64,000 nt of DNA, taken from assembly GCF_046237625.1 (NCBI RefSeq), contig NZ_CP143545.1:682001-746000 (forward strand). The letters run 5' to 3'. Both the position numbers and the translations under genes were made by a program. This DNA comes from Paraperibacillus esterisolvens. GTDB taxonomy: Bacteria; Bacillota; Bacilli; Bacillales; DSM-1321. The stretch's first letter is position 1; each line of letters begins with the position of its first letter. Below, piece after piece: positions 1-8,332 of this stretch. Under the pieces are notes generated by a model. It was given only the letters and a program-made list of their open reading frames with translations. It was not told where the DNA came from and did no database searches.

Positions 1-1
1 C

Positions 2-808
2 GGTGCGCTTGTCGGTATGGGGATACCGGATCATGAAGCCAAACAATATGAAACCGACATTAAAGAAGGCAAAATTCTCGTTCTTGTTGACGATAAGGAC
101 GGAGCTCTCGATGGTTCAAGGAGAATGGATCAAAGTAAAGGAATTGGCAGAAAGGGCGTAATTGGGGGCATTGACCATGCAGACAGGCCAGGCAGCCTGG
201 ACAGAGAACAGGGGCTGACTGATTCCCGGACAGTGATCAGGGGCGGACATGATAATGGACACTCACGGGATGGCCTTGAATCTGAGCTGACGAACCATAC
301 CACCGACAGGCACAGCGTGCGGGAAGGCATCCTGGAAAAACCGGACGAGCATGGCCGCAGAGTGGAACCCCACAAAGAAACATCATTCGGTGAAAGCTTC
401 AGCGGCCGGAAGCTGAGTGACGATGAAGGGTTTGGCGGACGTCCTGTGCCGGCAGATGGAGAGAATCTCCGCGGGCGTGCAAATGCAGCAGCAGATGATA
501 CAAATGTACATGGCGGATTGAACCTTGCAGGAAATGAAGGCTTCCGTGATGAAACGAAGCGTGATACGGGTGATGAGACCGTTGGAAGAGACTGGGATGA
601 GGACCGGAAAATCAGGGACCGCCAGCGCCGTATCGAAGAAACAAGTGACCCGCTGCTTACTGGAGATCCGATGGTGGACGCGACAAGGGGCGGCAGCAGG
701 GGACCTGCCTCTTTTCGTGATAACAATGGGATTGTGACGGATGATGCATCAGGACAGGAAGGCAGGCCTTTCCGCCGCGACAATGACAGCGACGACCCTA
801 TTGTATAA
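2..808 (+). CDS. YflT-type general stress protein, C-terminal part (partial)
   Basis: The reading frame is open from the first bases of the window, so the true start lies upstream. The first visible residues (GALVGMGIPDHEAKQYE, then KEGKILVLVD) match the end of the YflT/general-stress-17M domain found in Bacillus stress proteins. The following 230 or so residues are very hydrophilic, rich in Gly, Asp, Arg and Glu, with almost no hydrophobic clusters, and read as a disordered tail. The long opposite-strand ORF over the same bases (130-840) is a shadow of this composition. A strong terminator follows. The N-terminal domain assignment is fair; the role of the tail is unknown. Confidence 0.6.
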   Translation, partial: GALVGMGIPDHEAKQYETDIKEGKILVLVDDKDGALDGSRRMDQSKGIGRKGVIGGIDHADRPGSLDREQGLTDSRTVIRGGHDNGHSRDGLESELTNHTTDRHSVREGILEKPDEHGRRVEPHKETSFGESFSGRKLSDDEGFGGRPVPADGENLRGRANAAADDTNVHGGLNLAGNEGFRDETKRDTGDETVGRDWDEDRKIRDRQRRIEETSDPLLTGDPMVDATRGGSRGPASFRDNNGIVTDDASGQEGRPFRRDNDSDDPIV

Positions 809-827
809 GAAAATAAAATAGCTGGAA

Positions 828-858
828 GGCTGGACGCCAATAGGCGTTCAGCCTTTTC
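828..858 (+). terminator. Rho-independent terminator
   Basis: An 11-bp stem (GGCTGGACGCC with GGCGTTCAGCC) with a 4-nt loop followed by TTTTCT closes the stress-protein gene. Confidence 0.85.
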
Positions 859-950
859 TAATGCATTTTTTCCGGGATAATTTTCAAAACAGGTTTCTAA
901 AATTCAGGAAAAGGCTAAAATACCAGTAAATTATTTTAGGAGGATACAAG

Positions 951-1730
951 ATGGCGAAGAACCAGAATAAGACAGCTGTAGTGACTGGAGGCGGTTCCGG
1001 GATCGGGGCAGCGGCGGCCAGGAGGCTGGCTTCAGAAGGGTACAAAGTCTGCATCATTGACATTAAAGAAGACCGGGCAGCAAAGGTAAAAGAACAGATT
1101 GAGGAAAAGGGCGGTACCGCTTTTGTACTGAATGTCGATGTATCCGATCCTAAAAGAGTGTCTGAAGCAATCAGCAGGGTGAATAGTGAATGGGGAACCA
1201 TCGATGTCCTCTTTGCCAACGCGGGAATAAATGGTGCGGTGACATCCATTGAGGAAATGGAGCCGGACGAATGGGACCAGACCATTACAACTAATTTAAG
1301 GAGCACCTTCCTTTTTGTGAAATATTCCATTCCGCATATGAAGGAAAATGGCGGCAGCATAATCATCACCAGTTCAATCAACGGCAACAGAACATTTAGA
1401 AATATCGGCTTCTCCGCCTACAGCACATCGAAGGCTGGACAAACAGCGTTCATGAAGATGGCAGCGCTGGAGCTGGCCCGATATAAAATAAGGGTGAACG
1501 CAATCTGCCCGGGTGCCATTGACACGAACATTGAACAGAATACTTTTAAGGACGAAGCGCTTGAAGAAGTAAGCATCCCGATTGAGTATCCTGAAGGAAG
1601 TCAGCCGCTTGAGCAGGGTTCCGGCAGTGCTGAACAGGTAGCTGACCTGGTATACTTCCTGGCGTCTGACCAATCTTCTCATATTACAGGAACAAAAATT
1701 TATATAGATGGGGCAGAATCCCTGCTTTAA
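951..1730 (+). CDS. SDR family oxidoreductase
   Basis: This is a classical short-chain dehydrogenase/reductase of 259 residues, the usual family length. The cofactor motif TGGGSGIG is at residues 12-19, an acidic residue (IIDIKED) ends the second strand and favours NAD over NADP, NAG lies near residue 91, and the catalytic Ser (ITSSING) and YSTSK motif are near residues 142 and 157. The start has a strong AGGAGG site 5 nt upstream. It stands alone between two terminators, so neighbours give no hint of substrate. Family certain, substrate unknown. Confidence 0.9.
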   Translation: MAKNQNKTAVVTGGGSGIGAAAARRLASEGYKVCIIDIKEDRAAKVKEQIEEKGGTAFVLNVDVSDPKRVSEAISRVNSEWGTIDVLFANAGINGAVTSIEEMEPDEWDQTITTNLRSTFLFVKYSIPHMKENGGSIIITSSINGNRTFRNIGFSAYSTSKAGQTAFMKMAALELARYKIRVNAICPGAIDTNIEQNTFKDEALEEVSIPIEYPEGSQPLEQGSGSAEQVADLVYFLASDQSSHITGTKIYIDGAESLL

Positions 1731-1756
1731 AAACTGGCATATGCCGGTTTTTTTTG
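1731..1756 (+). terminator. Rho-independent terminator
   Basis: AAACTGGCAT pairs with ATGCCGGTTT, and a run of T follows directly. Confidence 0.85.
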
Positions 1757-1984
1757 TTAAGGACTGTTTTCAAAAACGCTAAGGCTTTTGAACTGGGAAG
1801 TTGATTTCCAATCCAGATAACTTGTTAAATGATTGCTCCTCTCAGGCTACCTTAAATAACAATTCTTTGAAAATGATCTTTTTAACATCTGTGTCGGAAA
1901 ATGCTGACTTTTCTGCATTTGTGGATTTCCTATTTACTTTTTTGTGGTAAAATTTTTCTATTATGTTAAAAAAGAGGGTGCGGA

Positions 1985-3013
1985 ATGGACAAGAGATTCA
2001 GCAGTCAGGAACCATTAATAACACCAGGTCAAGGGAATTCTCTTCAAGTTGGAAGGAAGGGTGCTAGCGGACGGGGCGGGAAGGAAGGCAGCCATATTGT
2101 CTGTATAGGCGGTGCTCACGTAGACCGGAAAGCCGTCTGCAAGGACGAAGTGCGCTTTGAAACATCAAATCCGGTCACCACGTCTGAAATGTGCGGCGGG
2201 GTGGCGAGGAACATAAGTGAAAACCTGGCAAGGCTGGGCGTGGACGTATCGCTGATCAGCTGTGTCGGCCGGGATAAAGAAGGAGATTGGATCCTTGAAA
2301 ACAGTGCCCGGCATGGAGTGAATATTGACTCTGTACTCAGAAGCCGAGACCGGACAGGTACATATACCGCTCTTCTGAACACAGATGGAGAACTAGTCAT
2401 TTCCATGGCTGACATGGAAATATATGAACAGTTATCTGTGACTTATTTAATGGAGGCGTGGCCTCTGATAGAAACAGCGGACTTTGTTGTGATTGATACC
2501 AATCTTCCGGAAGCAAGCCTGTTTTATATGATCCAGAGATGCGTAATGGAGGGGATACCGGTCTATGCAGATCCTGTTTCAGTCCCAAAAGCAAAAAGAC
2601 TGCTGCCCATGCTGAATGGTATCCATTGCATCCTGCCGAACAGGGAAGAAGCAGAGATATTGTCCGGCATGAAAATTGAGTCTCTGAGCGACTGCATGAA
2701 AGCGAGTGTCCTCATCCAGGAGAGCGGTGTTAAAAACGTAGTGATCACCCTGGGGAAGGATGGAGTTTTTGGGGCAGATGGAGAGAGCACATTCCATCTG
2801 CCCGCATTTCCTGTAGAGGTGTTGGATGTGACCGGGGCAGGCGATGCCTTTATGGCAGGCTTCCTATACGGACTTTCTGAGGGAGAGGAGTTCAGGCATG
2901 CATGCAGGATTGGATCGGCAGCAGCTGCGCTTGCTCTTCAGTCCAATCTGTCAGTCCATCCGCAGTTTGACGTTCCCAAAATAACAGCAATCATGAAGGA
3001 GAATGTAAAATGA
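1985..3013 (+). CDS. psuK: Pseudouridine kinase (PfkB family)
   Basis: PfkB/ribokinase-family sugar kinase of 342 residues, predicted to phosphorylate pseudouridine to its 5'-phosphate. The kinase domain begins at about residue 38 (IVCIGGAHVDRK) and ends with the anion-hole/catalytic motif DVTGAGDAF near residue 280. The assignment as PsuK rests on its coupling to psuG: the ATG of psuG overlaps this stop codon as ATGA. The first 37 residues are odd, rich in Gly, Ser and Lys. Many Bacillaceae homologues carry a winged-helix DNA-binding domain there; here only a short stretch (EPLITPGQGNSLQVGR) resembles its core, so it may be a vestige. Function well supported; the exact start is less sure. 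Confidence 0.85.
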   Translation: MDKRFSSQEPLITPGQGNSLQVGRKGASGRGGKEGSHIVCIGGAHVDRKAVCKDEVRFETSNPVTTSEMCGGVARNISENLARLGVDVSLISCVGRDKEGDWILENSARHGVNIDSVLRSRDRTGTYTALLNTDGELVISMADMEIYEQLSVTYLMEAWPLIETADFVVIDTNLPEASLFYMIQRCVMEGIPVYADPVSVPKAKRLLPMLNGIHCILPNREEAEILSGMKIESLSDCMKASVLIQESGVKNVVITLGKDGVFGADGESTFHLPAFPVEVLDVTGAGDAFMAGFLYGLSEGEEFRHACRIGSAAAALALQSNLSVHPQFDVPKITAIMKENVK

Positions 3014-3942
3014 ACAAATATTTGTCTTTTTCCGCAGAAGTCCGTAATGCATTAGATAAAGGTCTGCCGGTTGTCGCCCTTGAATCCACGATCATTTCCC
3101 ACGGAATGCCATATCCACAGAACGTCCAGACCGCCTCGGAGGTTGAAGAGATTATCCGCAGGAATGGTGCCGTGCCAGCCACCATAGGAATTTTGGGGGG
3201 GTTTATAAAGATTGGGCTTATAGCTGAAGAGCTTGAAGAGTTTGGCAGCAACCCCGATGTGCACAAGGTGAGCCGAAGAGATCTCCCCTATATCCTCGCT
3301 TCCGGAAAGATGGGGGCGACCACTGTGGCGGCAACCATGATAGCCGCCCAAATGGCCAGCATCCGGTTCTTTGCTACCGGAGGGATTGGCGGTGTACATA
3401 GAGAAGGCGAGAGCACCATGGATATATCAGCAGATCTGACTGAGCTCTCACAGACCGATGTGGCTGTTATTTGTGCGGGAGTGAAGTCGATTCTCGATAT
3501 CGGCAGAACGCTTGAATATTTGGAAACACAAGGAGTGCCGGTGCTGGGCTATAAAACGGCTGAGTTTCCTTCCTTTTATTCCAGGGAGAGCGGATATAAT
3601 GTGGATTTTCAGTTGGACAGCCCGGAGGCTTGTGCTGCCCTGCTCTTGACTAAGTGGGACCTGAACCTTAAGGGAGGTGCGGTGATTGCAAACCCTGTTC
3701 CTGCAGCACATGCAATGCCAAGGGAAGAGATTGAAGCTGTTATTCTATCAGCCTTGCAGGAGGCAGAGGAAAAAAAAGTGCGCGGCAAAGAAATAACCCC
3801 GTTTCTGCTGGCGCGTATCAAGCAGATTACGGAAGGCCGCAGCCTTGAAACAAACATCGCGCTTGTGAAGCACAATGCAGAGACAGCTGCCAGGATTGCC
3901 GCGGCTTACAGCAGACAAAAAGCGGTTTCTTTGTCATCATAA
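3010..3942 (+). CDS. psuG: Pseudouridine-5'-phosphate glycosidase
   Basis: This enzyme splits pseudouridine 5'-phosphate into uracil and ribose 5-phosphate, the second step of pseudouridine salvage. The 310 residues carry the family landmarks: VALESTIISHGMPYPQN near the N-terminus (catalytic Glu), ASGKMGATTVAAT (Lys), GGIGGVHREGE, and GVKSILDIGRTLE. It overlaps psuK by 4 bp, so the two are translationally coupled. No pseudouridine transporter lies next to the pair, so uptake must be encoded elsewhere or the substrate comes from internal RNA turnover. Confidence 0.95.
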   Translation: MNKYLSFSAEVRNALDKGLPVVALESTIISHGMPYPQNVQTASEVEEIIRRNGAVPATIGILGGFIKIGLIAEELEEFGSNPDVHKVSRRDLPYILASGKMGATTVAATMIAAQMASIRFFATGGIGGVHREGESTMDISADLTELSQTDVAVICAGVKSILDIGRTLEYLETQGVPVLGYKTAEFPSFYSRESGYNVDFQLDSPEACAALLLTKWDLNLKGGAVIANPVPAAHAMPREEIEAVILSALQEAEEKKVRGKEITPFLLARIKQITEGRSLETNIALVKHNAETAARIAAAYSRQKAVSLSS

Positions 3943-3953
3943 AAACATGGAGA

Positions 3954-3988
3954 GGAGGCGTCCTGCTTTTAGGCGCCTTCCTTTTTTT
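3954..3988 (+). terminator. Rho-independent terminator after psuG
   Basis: GGAGGCG with imperfect pairing to CGCCTTCC, then a run of seven T. Dispersed repeat copy A starts at the end of the T-run. Confidence 0.75.
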
Positions 3989-4140
3989 GTGGAAAAGGGG
4001 CGGAGCTGCATGTCTCATATGGCTTCCTGCTGCTGGGTGTGACCTTGCTGGCTTTCCTGTTATCTTTACTCCGCTCCACTGCCTTATTGTGTTTGTTCCT
4101 GCTCTTGTCGAGGTTCCTTTCCGTGCATGGGCTTTGCGCA
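3989..4140 (+). repeat. Dispersed intergenic repeat family 1, copy A
   Basis: About 150 bp starting GTGGAAAAGGGGCGGAGCTG and ending near GCATGGGCTTTG. Shared internal blocks with the other copies are GGCTTCCTGC, CTTATTGTGTTTGTTCCTGC and TCTTGTC-AGGTTCCTTTCC. It begins directly after the terminator T-run of psuG. The short ORFs that cross it are not conserved between copies. Confidence 0.75.
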
Positions 4141-4226
4141 CAGCACACTCTTATTTGTTTTATGCGCCTGAAATCACTGACCAGGGAACTAATTACCCAT
4201 GAAAAATCTGTAAAATCCTCATAAAC

Positions 4227-4260
4227 TATTATACCAATATTCAGAATTATTAGTATAATA
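4227..4260 (+). promoter_or_regulatory. Inverted repeat in the cstA promoter region
   Basis: TATTATAC (4227-4234) and GTATAATA (4253-4260) are perfect inverted copies 18 nt apart. The second arm contains a TATAAT-like -10 element 32 bp before the TTG start of cstA, so the dyad could be an operator covering the promoter. The binding protein is unknown. Confidence 0.4.
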
Positions 4261-4292
4261 AGTGATAGAAAGAATGAGAAGGAGGAATATTT

Positions 4293-6374
4293 TTGAAAGC
4301 GCTTAAATCAATAGTCATCTGGGGCCTGGTCTCCGCCCTGGGTGCAGCGGGCTTTGGGGTGCTGGCCCTGAATCAAGGGGAGACGATCAATGCAATCTGG
4401 CTGCTGGTGGCGGCTGTCTGTACTTATGCGGTTGCCTATCGTTTTTACAGTAAATACATAGCGAAAAAAGTGTTTGATCTGGATGACAGCCGGAAGACAC
4501 CCGCTGAAATTCATAATGATGGCAAGGATTATGTGCCGACCAATAAATGGGTTCTGTTTGGCCACCACTTTGCTGCGATTGCTGGAGCGGGGCCGCTGGT
4601 CGGCCCGATCCTTGCCGCCCAGATGGGCTATCTGCCGGGAACGATCTGGATCATTGCGGGGGTAGTGCTGGCAGGGGCTGTCCAGGATTTTGTCATTCTC
4701 TTTGGCAGCATGCGCAGAAAAGGGAAATCGCTGGGAGAAATGATAAAAGAAGAGATAGGACCGTTCACAGGGTTTATCTCAATGGTCGGCATCCTTGGAA
4801 TCATGATCATCCTGCTTGCGGTCCTGGCGCTTGTTGTGGTCAAGGCGCTGATCGGCAGTCCGTGGGGAATGTTCACAATCGCCGCTACCATTCCAATAGC
4901 GATATTCATGGGAATTTATATGCGCTATATCCGTCCGGGGAGAATAGGGGAAGGTTCAATTATCGGTATTGTCCTGCTGATTCTGTCCCTGTACGGGGGA
5001 CAGTATGTGGCGGAGCATGAAACACTCAGTGCCATGTTTTCATTTAAGGGCGAGACGATCGCTCTCATGATGATCGCCTACGGCTTTATCGCTTCTGTCC
5101 TGCCGGTATGGATGCTGCTTGCGCCGCGTGATTATTTAAGCACATTCCTGAAAATTGGGACGATAGCTGGCCTTGCTGTCGGTATATTAGTTGCCGCTCC
5201 CGACCTTCAGATGCCTGCGGTTACGAAGTTTGTGGATGGCACAGGACCGGTGTTCGCAGGGAATCTCTTCCCGTTTTTATTCATTACCATCGCGTGCGGC
5301 GCCGTCTCGGGATTCCATGCCCTGGTGGCCTCAGGCACAACGCCGAAAATGATGGAGCGGGAATCGCATGCCCGTCCTATCGGCTACGGAGCTATGCTCA
5401 CAGAATCATTTGTTGCTGTAATGGCCATGATTGCCGCCTGTGTCTTGACTCCAGGCATCTATTTTGCCATCAACAGCCCGGCTGCTGCTATCGGCGTGGA
5501 TGCTGCCAGTGCGGCCAGGACGGTTACAGAATGGGGCTTTACCATCACACAGGGAGACCTGACAACACTTGCTCATGATGTGGGGGAGGAAAGCATCATT
5601 TCAAGGACTGGCGGCGCACCGACGCTTGCCATTGGCATGGCCTATTTGTTTTCCAATGTTATCGGCGGGAAAGCGCTCATGGCATTCTGGTATCATTTCG
5701 CGATTTTATTTGAAGCTTTATTCATACTGACAACCATCGATGCAGGGACGAGGGTGGGCAGATTCATGATCCAGGACCTGCTGGGACATGCGTATAAGCC
5801 GCTCGCAAAAACTGAATCCCTCCTTGCCAACATAATTGCGACGACGATCTGTGTGGCGGGCTGGGGCTACTTCCTCTATCAGGGAGTCATCGATCCGCTC
5901 GGAGGCATCAATACCCTGTGGCCGCTGTTTGGAATAGCCAATCAGATGCTGGCGGGAATCGCACTGCTTCTCGGATCGACCATTCTATTCAAGATGGGGA
6001 AAAAGGCATATGTCTGGATCACACTGATCCCGACCACCTGGCTCTTGATCGTCACGATGACTGCCGGCTGGCAGAAGCTGTTCCACAGCGACCCGAAAAT
6101 AGGATTCCTTTCACATGCAAAGGTGTTCAAGGCGGATCTGGATGCCGGGAAGGTCAGGGCACCGGCTGCCACTGAGGAGCAGATGAGGCAGGTGCTGATG
6201 AATGACTATGTGGATGCGGCATTATGTGCGTTCTTCATGTTTGTTGTGATAGCGGTTCTGATCTCTGCCATCAGGATATGGGTAAAGGTCCTCTCCGGCA
6301 AGGCTGTCACGCTTCATGAAGAACCATCTGTTTTAAGAAATGATGAGAGGAATAAGAAGCAGTATGCTGGATAA
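4293..6374 (+). CDS. cstA: Carbon starvation protein CstA (peptide/pyruvate-type transporter)
   Basis: Integral membrane protein of 693 residues with many transmembrane segments, matching CstA throughout (for example GHHFAAIAGAGPLVGPILAAQMG and a large C-terminal SLLANIIATTICVAGWG region). Members of the family take up peptides or pyruvate when carbon is scarce. The start is TTG with a strong AAGGAGG site 8 nt upstream. The small ybdD gene overlaps its end, the usual partnership for this family. No LytS/LytT-type regulator is adjacent; the dyad at 4227-4260 is the only visible regulatory candidate. Confidence 0.92.
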   Translation: MKALKSIVIWGLVSALGAAGFGVLALNQGETINAIWLLVAAVCTYAVAYRFYSKYIAKKVFDLDDSRKTPAEIHNDGKDYVPTNKWVLFGHHFAAIAGAGPLVGPILAAQMGYLPGTIWIIAGVVLAGAVQDFVILFGSMRRKGKSLGEMIKEEIGPFTGFISMVGILGIMIILLAVLALVVVKALIGSPWGMFTIAATIPIAIFMGIYMRYIRPGRIGEGSIIGIVLLILSLYGGQYVAEHETLSAMFSFKGETIALMMIAYGFIASVLPVWMLLAPRDYLSTFLKIGTIAGLAVGILVAAPDLQMPAVTKFVDGTGPVFAGNLFPFLFITIACGAVSGFHALVASGTTPKMMERESHARPIGYGAMLTESFVAVMAMIAACVLTPGIYFAINSPAAAIGVDAASAARTVTEWGFTITQGDLTTLAHDVGEESIISRTGGAPTLAIGMAYLFSNVIGGKALMAFWYHFAILFEALFILTTIDAGTRVGRFMIQDLLGHAYKPLAKTESLLANIIATTICVAGWGYFLYQGVIDPLGGINTLWPLFGIANQMLAGIALLLGSTILFKMGKKAYVWITLIPTTWLLIVTMTAGWQKLFHSDPKIGFLSHAKVFKADLDAGKVRAPAATEEQMRQVLMNDYVDAALCAFFMFVVIAVLISAIRIWVKVLSGKAVTLHEEPSVLRNDERNKKQYAG

Positions 6375-6567
6375 ATTATATTCTGCCTTAAAGCATAGAA
6401 AACAGTTCATCAGCCTGCTTGCAGGAGTACCGAGCTATGAGAAATATGTGGAGCACATGCGTGAGCATCATCCGGGTAAGGAGATTCAGACCAGGAAGGA
6501 GTTTTTCTGTGAAGCCCAGGAGGCCAGGTACAATGCCAAGGGCGGCAAAGTATCAAGATGCTGCTAG
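6364..6567 (+). CDS. YbdD/YjiX family protein (DUF466), CstA partner
   Basis: Small cytoplasmic protein of 67 residues with the family signature VPSYEKYVEHMREHHPG, then FFCEAQEARYNAKGG and a terminal Cys-Cys. It is almost always encoded behind cstA or the btsT pyruvate transporter and is thought to be needed for transport. I chose the ATG at 6364 because it gives the family's usual N-terminus and overlaps cstA by 11 bp; an in-frame ATG at 6340 would add eight residues. Confidence 0.85.
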   Translation: MLDKLYSALKHRKQFISLLAGVPSYEKYVEHMREHHPGKEIQTRKEFFCEAQEARYNAKGGKVSRCC

Positions 6568-6762
6568 GCATCTTGGTAATAGAACAAACATGAGTTTTTC
6601 TGCCCGCCGCTCATGCACAGAAACGGACTGGACAGGAGAGTAGGGACAAACACAATTAGACGGTGATGCAGAGCAAGAAACAACAGGAATGCAGAAGATT
6701 AATTTGATTTTCACATGTGGCTGCAGGAAGCTTCCTGATCAGCTCCGCACCCTTTACACAGA

Positions 6763-6806
6763 AAAAAGCTGTCCGGAGCATTGTGCTCAGCGGACAGCTT
6801 TTCATT
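6763..6806. terminator. Bidirectional terminator between ybdD and the permease pseudogene
   Basis: AAAAGCTGTCCG pairs with CGGACAGCTTTT, with a second inner stem (GAGCA with TGCTC). T-runs follow on both strands. Confidence 0.85.
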
Positions 6807-6810
6807 TGCC

Positions 6811-8110
6811 TTAATGCGGGAAAAACAGGAGCTGGATGACGAATAAAACGGCGAAAATGTAAACAAGAGGATGGACGCTCCTCCATTTACCTTTAGCTAT
6901 TTTCATCAATGGATAAGAAGATAAAACCAAAGGCAATACCGGTCGCGATGCTTGAAGTGAGCGGCATGGTCAGAATGACGATGAATGCCGGGAAAGCTTC
7001 ATCAAAATCATCCCAGGTGATATGCCGGACATTGCTCAGCATCAATGCACCCACAATGACAAGGGCAGGAGCGGTGATGGCAGAAATTCCGGAGACCGCG
7101 CTGACTAACGGGCCAAAGAAAGCAGCCAGCCCAAAGAGAAGGGCTGCGAATGGTCGTCAAGCCGGTGCGCCCGCCGGCGGCGACGCCGGATGCCGATTCA
7201 ATGTAAGCAGAAGTCGGGGTGGTACCGAACATGGAGCCGCCAAGCGTTCCGACTGCATCCGCTATAAGGGTACGCCCTGCACGCGGAAGTTTACCGCCCT
7301 TCATCAGGCCAGCCTGCCTGCTCACTCCGAGTACGGTGCCGGTGGTGTCGAACATGGTCACAAGAATGATGGAAAAAATGGCAGGATATAAACTATGTTC
7401 TATCACATCCGAAATGGCGGTTACCGGATTATAGGCAATCAGGCCGTCAGGAAGCGATGGCACAGAAACGATGCCCTTGTCGAATTCGAGCTGACCTGTA
7501 AGACTTGCAATTATGCCTGTCAGGACAATACCGATGAAAAGGGCCCCAGGTACATTCATGGTCATAAGAACCAGTGTGGCCGCAAGTCCTATCAATGCAA
7601 GTACAACCCCGGGCGAATGCAGATCTCCAAGCCCCACGAGATTGGTTGGATGGGCTTTAATGATCCCAGTAAGGCGGAGACCGATGAAAGCAATGAACAA
7701 GCCGATTCCCGAGGTGATCGCATGCTTAAGGTTCTCAGGTATCACTTCAATCAGAAGTGACCGGAGCCTGGTGAATGAAAGCAGAAGGAATAGAATTCCC
7801 GTCACGAATAAAGCCGAAAATGCTTCCTGGTATCCAATGCCGCTGTCAGCCTGGATTACAGTATAAGCAAAATAGACATTGGTTCCCATTGCGGGTGCTA
7901 CGGCAATGGGGTAATTTGCTGCAAACGCCATAAATAGGGTGCCGATGATAGTCGCAATGACAGTGGCCGTGAATCCTTGTTCAAAAGGCACACCCACATC
8001 AGACAGGTGAGCGGATTTTCGACAATGATGTAAGCCGTGGTAAAAAAGGTAGTCAGGCCTGCAACAAACTCTGTTTTCACAGAAGTCTGATGGTTTTTTA
8101 AGTCAAACAT
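6811..8110 (-). pseudogene. Guanine/hypoxanthine permease (NCS2/AzgA, PbuG/PbuO-like), frameshifted
   Basis: The minus strand encodes a purine permease in pieces. The start (MFDLKNHQTSVKTEFVAGL) at 8110 runs to about 8005, where the frame is lost after ENPL. The main body (GVPFEQGFTATVIAT to GGRTGLTTI) follows in another frame to about 7150. The next part (LLFGLAAFFGPLVS to IAFGFI) is in a third frame, and a last shift near 6918 is needed to read SYPLMKIAKGKWRSVHP to the stop at 6811. Joined, the length is about 433 codons, normal for the family. Three small indels in one otherwise well-conserved gene suggest recent decay, though assembly errors are possible. The start has an AGGAGA site. Confidence 0.85.
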
Positions 8111-8139
8111 GATGAACTCTCCTATTAGTAAAGTCAGGA

Positions 8140-8255
8140 TGAAAATCTCCTTTCGTAGACTACCATTTGCCCAGGGCCAATTCAAAGCATATCATCCGGA
8201 ACGCTGTCAGTGAGCGGTTTCAAATTGATTTTCCGACATTATATGAATTAACAAA
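8140..8255 (-). promoter_or_regulatory. Possible degenerate purine riboswitch upstream of the permease
   Basis: Read on the minus strand, the leader has TTCATATAAT at the 5' side and GTCTACGAAAGG at the 3' side, both like the P1 ends of a guanine aptamer. The diagnostic GTTTCTACC core is absent and the distance (about 96 nt) is too long. It may be the remains of a riboswitch or chance similarity. Confidence 0.2.
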
Positions 8256-8332
8256 ACCTGATATAATTGGTATCCTAAATGAGGGGTTGGTATATTGAAA
8301 TATAATAGTGATATAACAAAAAGGGGGATTCT

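Noticed and set aside
130..840. Long minus-strand ORF (236 codons) opposite the stress protein
   Set aside because: It mirrors the plus-strand frame, lacks a ribosome site and domains, and the plus frame continues a recognised domain from the window edge.
3987..4224. Two overlapping short ORFs after psuG
   Set aside because: They lie inside dispersed repeat copy A and are not conserved in the other copies.
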